Position numbers and translations under genes: made by a program
Source of the DNA: Candidatus Hydrogenedens sp.
GTDB taxonomy: Bacteria; Hydrogenedentota; Hydrogenedentia; Hydrogenedentales; Hydrogenedentaceae
DNA length: 10,000 nucleotides
Direction: 5' to 3'
NCBI GenBank assembly: GCA_020216745.1
Contig: JAIWNQ010000256.1
Location: 1 to 10,000 of the forward strand
Notes under the pieces: model-generated
Databases searched by the model: none
What the model was told of the DNA's origin: nothing
What the model saw: the letters and a program-made list of their open reading frames with translations, nothing else
Shown: one piece after another, positions 6,669 through 10,000 of the stretch
How the letters are laid out: each line of letters starts with the position of its first letter
Numbering within the stretch: the stretch's first letter is position 1

Positions 6669-6698
6669 ATTACAACACATTTTACTTTATCAAGTCAA
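6669..6698 (-). promoter_or_regulatory. Promoter for the OmpA-domain gene (sigma70-like)
   Basis: On the minus strand TTGACT (6698-6693) and TGTAAT (6674-6669) are separated by 18 bases. An upstream TG one base before the -10 gives an extended -10 (TG-T-TGTAAT). Predicted start of transcription is near 6662, giving a leader of about 73 bases. Confidence 0.55.
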
Positions 6699-6799
6699 GT
6701 AATATTTCATTATCTATAAAACAAATCACTTGACTAATTGCTAATATTATCAGAATAAAAATCCAAAAATCAAATTGCTACGACACAAAAAATTATGTT

Positions 6800-7816
6800 T
6801 TATATAACAACAAATAGAGACATGATATTCGCAACCGCTTCGTTTACTGGTGGTTTTGTCGGATAACGAATAAATTCACAATGACCATCTAAGTAGAGAA
6901 CATTACAACCACCTGGAATATGATTGAAAAATACAGCTGTTCCGGAAGTTCCTAATTGGTCTAACATAATAAAAATTTCACTTTGAGCTTTTGAAGATGC
7001 TGATGGATTATTTATATCTGTAATTAAAAATCGTTCAATACCTTCACGCAGACGATAGAGTGTATTTCCACCACCGTTACCTTCTCCTACAAGATAGCCC
7101 CCTGTAACATCACTGTCAACAGCACGAAATACCGCTCCAGGGTCCGTGCCCGGTGGACTTGTTAATGATGAAACGACACCTGGGGCTGAAATCAATTGTA
7201 AAATAGCATAAGGAAGTTGTTTTGGAACAATTGTCGATGAATTTAAGTTCGGAGCATTAGCACTTAAAACTTGCATAATCAACTGCAAACTGGGAATTGA
7301 ACCAACTGTTGTTAATTGGTCTGGATTATCACCCAATCTATCAAATACCCAACCGAAATAAGCATAACTCGAATCTATTCCAGATACACCATCATCCCAA
7401 CTCAGATAATAACCAAGATTAAAATCTTGCTCTGTTATTCCTAAACTCGGATAACTTCTCCCTTTTAATGAATTGATGGTCTCTTGTGCATCTGAAGGAC
7501 AGATAATAATTGCTGGGTCTGTCAAATATTCAGGATATATTGACTTCACCCGAGGTCCCGCTGCAATATAAGATTTCCATGAGCCATCCGCATCACTTTG
7601 TGCCACCTCAATCTGAATCGGTGGATATTTTCCACCTGAGGATTCATTGGCATACATCTTGTATATGAGTCCCCACTGCTTTAAATTATTCTGGCAACTG
7701 GAACGACGTGCCGCCTCACGTGCTCGTGCAAGTGCTGGCAATAATATTGCCGCTAAAATTCCTATGATGGCAATAACGACGAGTAGTTCAATGAGTGTAA
7801 AGCCTTTCTTTCGCAT
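6800..7816 (-). CDS. DUF1559-type prepilin-like protein (type II secretion pseudopilin family)
   Basis: This 338-residue protein starts with a textbook class III prepilin signal: MRKKG cut before [29 protein letters not shown], with Glu10 as the +5 residue of the mature protein. The N-terminal helix would sit in the inner membrane and pack in a pilus or pseudopilus after cleavage and methylation by prepilin peptidase. The remainder is the DUF1559-type domain, with [10 protein letters not shown] after the helix, an ICPSD block (105-109), [17 protein letters not shown] (255-271), and the C-terminal signature [21 protein letters not shown] (from His299). The gap between His299 and Asp310-Gly311 is ten residues, against nine in the usual H-X9-DG label. 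These proteins occur in many copies in Planctomycetes, Lentisphaerae and related genomes; their exact role is poorly known. The start has AAGGAAG upstream. No secretion-machine genes adjoin it except the distant solo MshEN gene. No terminator is evident in the 211 bases before the OmpA-domain gene. Confidence 0.88.
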   Translation of the reverse strand: MRKKGFTLIELLVVIAIIGILAAILLPALARAREAARRSSCQNNLKQWGLIYKMYANESSGGKYPPIQIEVAQSDADGSWKSYIAAGPRVKSIYPEYLTDPAIIICPSDAQETINSLKGRSYPSLGITEQDFNLGYYLSWDDGVSGIDSSYAYFGWVFDRLGDNPDQLTTVGSIPSLQLIMQVLSANAPNLNSSTIVPKQLPYAILQLISAPGVVSSLTSPPGTDPGAVFRAVDSDVTGGYLVGEGNGGGNTLYRLREGIERFLITDINNPSASSKAQSEIFIMLDQLGTSGTAVFFNHIPGGCNVLYLDGHCEFIRYPTKPPVNEAVANIMSLFVVI

Positions 7817-7855
7817 CCTTCGACTTCCTTTCTTTAAAATTAAGATTAATAACGC

Positions 7856-7884
7856 TCTCCTTCTCCATCACAAGAAGAAGGAGA
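7856..7884 (-). promoter_or_regulatory. Leader hairpin of the pseudopilin mRNA
   Basis: TCTCCTTCT (7856-7864) and AGAAGGAGA (7876-7884) are exact reverse complements with an 11-base loop. In the minus-strand transcript this sits about 10 bases after the predicted start. Its pyrimidine arm contains CTCCTT, which could also pair with a Shine-Dalgarno. A stabilising or regulatory role is inference. Confidence 0.4.
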
Positions 7885-7899
7885 TATTTTATAGAATTT

Positions 7900-7929
7900 A
7901 TTATATTATTATAATATATAAAAAATCAA
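7900..7929 (-). promoter_or_regulatory. Promoter candidate for the pseudopilin gene
   Basis: On the minus strand TTGATT (7929-7924) and a perfect TATAAT (7905-7900) are 18 bases apart, giving a start near 7893 and a leader of about 76 bases. The region is almost pure A/T, so other -10 matches overlap and the choice is uncertain. Confidence 0.4.
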
Positions 7930-8212
7930 GTATTTTACACTTACAAATCCCGCATATTTAAACTGTTTAGTTTTCCTTTACTTGCAATGATTTAGGTAAA
8001 TTGTTCTTTTTAATTATAAGGTACAAAAAACTCATGAATGTTCAAAATAAAATAGTTTTTGAAAGAAACCTTTTTACTATTACACTCGGTTTGTAGCTTG
8101 GTCTAAATTTTTTTTGATTCTTAAAAAACATAAAATAGTAGTACAATAATTATGGTATTTGATTATGAATTTTAATTATAATCTATGAAATAAAAAGAGA
8201 AAGGAGTTTTCT

Positions 8213-8914
8213 ATGTTCAATTACTTTTCAAAAAACAATTATATACAAACCGTATCAACTTTATTTTTATTATGTTTTTTAATAATGTCTATTCTCCAAG
8301 CAGAAGATACCAAAAAACCTATCTTCATTGAAGATTTTGAGAAAGGTCAAGACCGATGGGAAATGACCGACTCAAAAGCATGGGCTATTTCCAAAGATGA
8401 TAAAGGCAATTCTCTTTTATGTTTAAATTCATCAAGCAATTACGAACCCGCGGTTCGCTCACCCAAAAGCATCGCGTTATTAAAGGATATGGAATTAGAA
8501 GACTTTACCTTGACAGTTAAGGCAAAACAAACTGGTAAAGAATACGGACATCGTGACCTATGTTTCTTTTTTGGTTACCAAGACCCAAAACATTTTTATT
8601 ATGTTCACATAGCGACGAAAGCAGACCCTCATGCTCACTCCGTTTTCCTCGTTAATAATGAACCTCGTGTATCGATTGCTAAAGAGCGGACAAACGGTGT
8701 CGATTGGGGTACCGACTTTCATCAAATAAAAATTGTTCGAGATACTAAATCAGGCAAAATAGAAGTTTATTATGACGACATGACAAAGCCGATTATGATT
8801 GCAGAAGATAAAACCTTTCTAAAAGGTAGAATTGGTTTAGGTTCCTTTGATGATACTGGTTGTTTTGACGACCTACAAATTTGGGATACCGCCGAAATAA
8901 AGACAAAGAACTAA
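8213..8914 (+). CDS. Secreted concanavalin A-like (LamG/DUF1080-like) beta-sandwich protein
   Basis: This 233-residue protein has an N-terminal signal peptide (hydrophobic TVSTLFLLCFLIMSI, likely cut after LQA at Ala30), so it is exported. Residues about 37-224 look like one jelly-roll domain: IEDFEKGQDRW at the start, FTLTVKAKQ, the central DLCFFFGYQDPKHFYYVHIA, then HQIKIVRDTKSGKIEVYYDD, and GRIGLGSFDDTGCFDDLQIW at the end. That order (opening EDFE, a paired FYYVHI strand, a W/H-IKI-RD-G-I-VY-DD pair, closing GLGSFDDTG-FDD) is typical of LamG/DUF1080-like domains in Planctomycetes-type genomes. These bind or act on sugars or their derivatives, but I cannot name a ligand and see no catalytic pair I would trust. 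The start is fixed by AAGGAG 6 bases upstream. The gene ends 4 bases from the stop codon of the convergent gene. Confidence 0.7.
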   Translation: MFNYFSKNNYIQTVSTLFLLCFLIMSILQAEDTKKPIFIEDFEKGQDRWEMTDSKAWAISKDDKGNSLLCLNSSSNYEPAVRSPKSIALLKDMELEDFTLTVKAKQTGKEYGHRDLCFFFGYQDPKHFYYVHIATKADPHAHSVFLVNNEPRVSIAKERTNGVDWGTDFHQIKIVRDTKSGKIEVYYDDMTKPIMIAEDKTFLKGRIGLGSFDDTGCFDDLQIWDTAEIKTKN

Positions 8915-8918
8915 AAAA

Positions 8919-10000
8919 TTATTTTAGTGCTTCGAAAAGCCAATTATAATCGTATTCAGTCTCAGAAGAAGAGAGAATTAATTCGTGAATATCAGCAAGG
9001 CAAGAGCGGAGTTCTCTTCTATCCCTTTCTGTCCATGGATACCGTGACAACCATAGAGTTGTAAAGAACAAAAACAATAACTCATCAAATCTCTCTTTAA
9101 TTAACCATGTTCTTCCACCATATTCATGAACCCCCAAAACCTTTTGTACCTCCATGTCAGAGAAGATAGGATATAAATGCGGTGCCCACGGTCCCTTTTG
9201 GAGTTCAACAAGTCGCTCTGCATGTTCAATACAAATACGGATAAGAGAAGCTTCGATTTGTGCAGTGTCATTATCTAAACCTGATGACATAAAACCTCGA
9301 GCAATTGCTTGGGTCATGTGCCATTCTTTGAGCCATTGTGCGGTAATGGCTGATATTTCTTTTGAATCATGTTCAGGAGGTCCCATAAGCATTAAAGAGA
9401 AACCACCTATCTTCCGAAGTAAATTCCATATCGCGAATATACGTGATATTTTTTCACCCTCCACATTAGGAAATGCGAGGCGTGTCCCTAAATAAGACTG
9501 AATCTCCGGTTCATCCTCAATCTTACAAAATTCAATATACCTTTCATGGATATTAATACAATCTTTAATAATTGCATCAACCCATGGTTTTACAGGGAAA
9601 GGGTATTGAACCCGTTTTGCTACAGAGTTCAAGAAGATTTCCAGTGCTTTATATACTTTTTTATCGTCTGTAATCTTGTCTTTCAGTACAGAACGTACTA
9701 ATGTTTGAAGAGGCTCAATCACATCCGAGAACACAAACTCGTGATATAAGCTTTCAATATCGCGAATTCCTTTTCCAGCCAATAATTCCGCTACCTTACC
9801 CCAGACCCCATCGCGGTCATATACTTCACACCATTCCATAAAAGCAACATATTCATATCCTCTAAGCTCTATATACATACCTTCATTGCATAAATGTTCA
9901 CTAGAATAAATATAGTCTAATTCATTTCGATGGTCACGAAAGATGTAGTAAATTCCCGGGTCAGATTTTAAGTTCAGAGCCTCTCCGATGGTTTTCGTTA
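8919..10000 (-). CDS. C-terminal part of a large protein, probably alpha-amylase (GH13) family (5' end outside window)
   Basis: The reading frame does not begin at the Met codon ending at 9878. It is open for 40 more codons to the window edge, including IYYIFRDHRNELDYIY, and no ribosome-binding site fits that Met. The visible 359 residues are therefore the tail of a longer protein. Residues about 16-56 look like a beta-rich end segment (IYYIFRD, then MYIELRGYEYVAFMEW). The rest is mostly helical. The block at 281-308 (EVQKVLGVHEYGGRTWLIKE.FDELL) resembles, from memory, a conserved stretch near the end of very large bacterial alpha-amylase-family proteins (VxxFLxVNxYxGxxWFNKExFExLL). The GY-YVAFxEWxEVYD segment fits their preceding region. 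No catalytic GH13 residues lie in the window, so the assignment is an inference. No signal or membrane segment is visible. The start must lie beyond base 10000. Confidence 0.55.
   Translation of the reverse strand, partial: TKTIGEALNLKSDPGIYYIFRDHRNELDYIYSSEHLCNEGMYIELRGYEYVAFMEWCEVYDRDGVWGKVAELLAGKGIRDIESLYHEFVFSDVIEPLQTLVRSVLKDKITDDKKVYKALEIFLNSVAKRVQYPFPVKPWVDAIIKDCINIHERYIEFCKIEDEPEIQSYLGTRLAFPNVEGEKISRIFAIWNLLRKIGGFSLMLMGPPEHDSKEISAITAQWLKEWHMTQAIARGFMSSGLDNDTAQIEASLIRICIEHAERLVELQKGPWAPHLYPIFSDMEVQKVLGVHEYGGRTWLIKERFDELLFLFFTTLWLSRYPWTERDRRELRSCLADIHELILSSSETEYDYNWLFEALK

Larger units (their letters stand above)
7817..8212. other. AT-rich divergent intergenic region
   Basis: This 396-base gap holds the promoters of the leftward pseudopilin and the rightward secreted protein. 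The left half has a promoter candidate (7900-7929) and a leader hairpin (7856-7884), listed separately. The right half has a TATAAT at 8177-8182 without a fitting -35, and the AAGGAG Shine-Dalgarno (8201-8206) of the next gene. I see no gene, tRNA or repeat array in 7930-8170. Confidence 0.5.

Noticed and set aside
7647..7961. 104-codon plus-strand open frame running out of the pseudopilin 5' end
   Set aside because: Most of it is antisense to the prepilin signal region; the tail is translated AT-rich spacer.
8177..8182. TATAAT as a promoter for the secreted jelly-roll gene
   Set aside because: There is no acceptable -35 at 16-18 bases, and the surrounding DNA is nearly all A/T.
8911..8927. 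CTAAAA/TTTTAG hairpin across the two convergent stop codons
   Set aside because: The six-base A/T stem is too weak for a terminator and is expected from two facing TAA stops.
9154..9495. 113-codon plus-strand open frame
   Set aside because: It is antisense to the large leftward gene, with no ribosome-binding site and no family resemblance.

Overview
This AT-rich window looks like chromosomal DNA from an uncultured Gram-negative (diderm) bacterium. It carries an OmpA/Pal-type outer-membrane anchor with a signal peptide and a DUF1559-type pseudopilin. It also has a membrane-anchored sulfatase-fold enzyme and a secreted concanavalin-like protein. That mix is typical of Planctomycetes/Verrucomicrobia/Lentisphaerae-like or Hydrogenedentes-like lineages, but this placement rests on gene style, not on a marker gene. 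I saw no phage, insertion sequence, CRISPR array, tRNA or rRNA.

Layout. Bases 1-282 (+) are the 3' end of a ribonuclease E/G gene. Facing it, 300-1292 (-) encodes a helical protein ending in a complete MshEN (GspE-N-like) domain without the usual ATPase. An AT-rich divergent gap follows. Next is a rightward block: a nitrilase-superfamily protein (1687-2418), 17 bases later an anchored sulfatase/phosphotransferase-fold protein (2436-3839), and after 189 bases a GT39/ArnT-like glycosyltransferase (4029-5534). A strong bidirectional terminator (5858-5896) lies between this block and two leftward genes. These are an OmpA-domain lipid-free periplasmic anchor (5941-6588) and a pseudopilin (6800-7816), each with a recognisable promoter and a hairpin in its leader. 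A divergent gap leads to a secreted lectin-like protein (8213-8914, +). It converges, with a 4-base gap, on the 3' part of a large leftward gene that runs off the window. Its open frame continues to base 10000, and it resembles the C-terminal part of very large alpha-amylase-family proteins.

How they may work together. Nearly all the genes concern the envelope or carbohydrates. The rightward block pairs a Thr-type sulfatase-fold enzyme with an ArnT-like polyprenyl-sugar transferase. That recalls the EptA/ArnT logic of surface-lipid decoration, although the combination here is only an inference. The nitrilase-fold member appears to have lost its catalytic cysteine (Gly136). The OmpA domain has Cys-Cys where the peptidoglycan-binding Asp normally sits. 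These two substitutions and the solo MshEN protein are the points most worth a second look. I do not see a convincing new multi-gene system.
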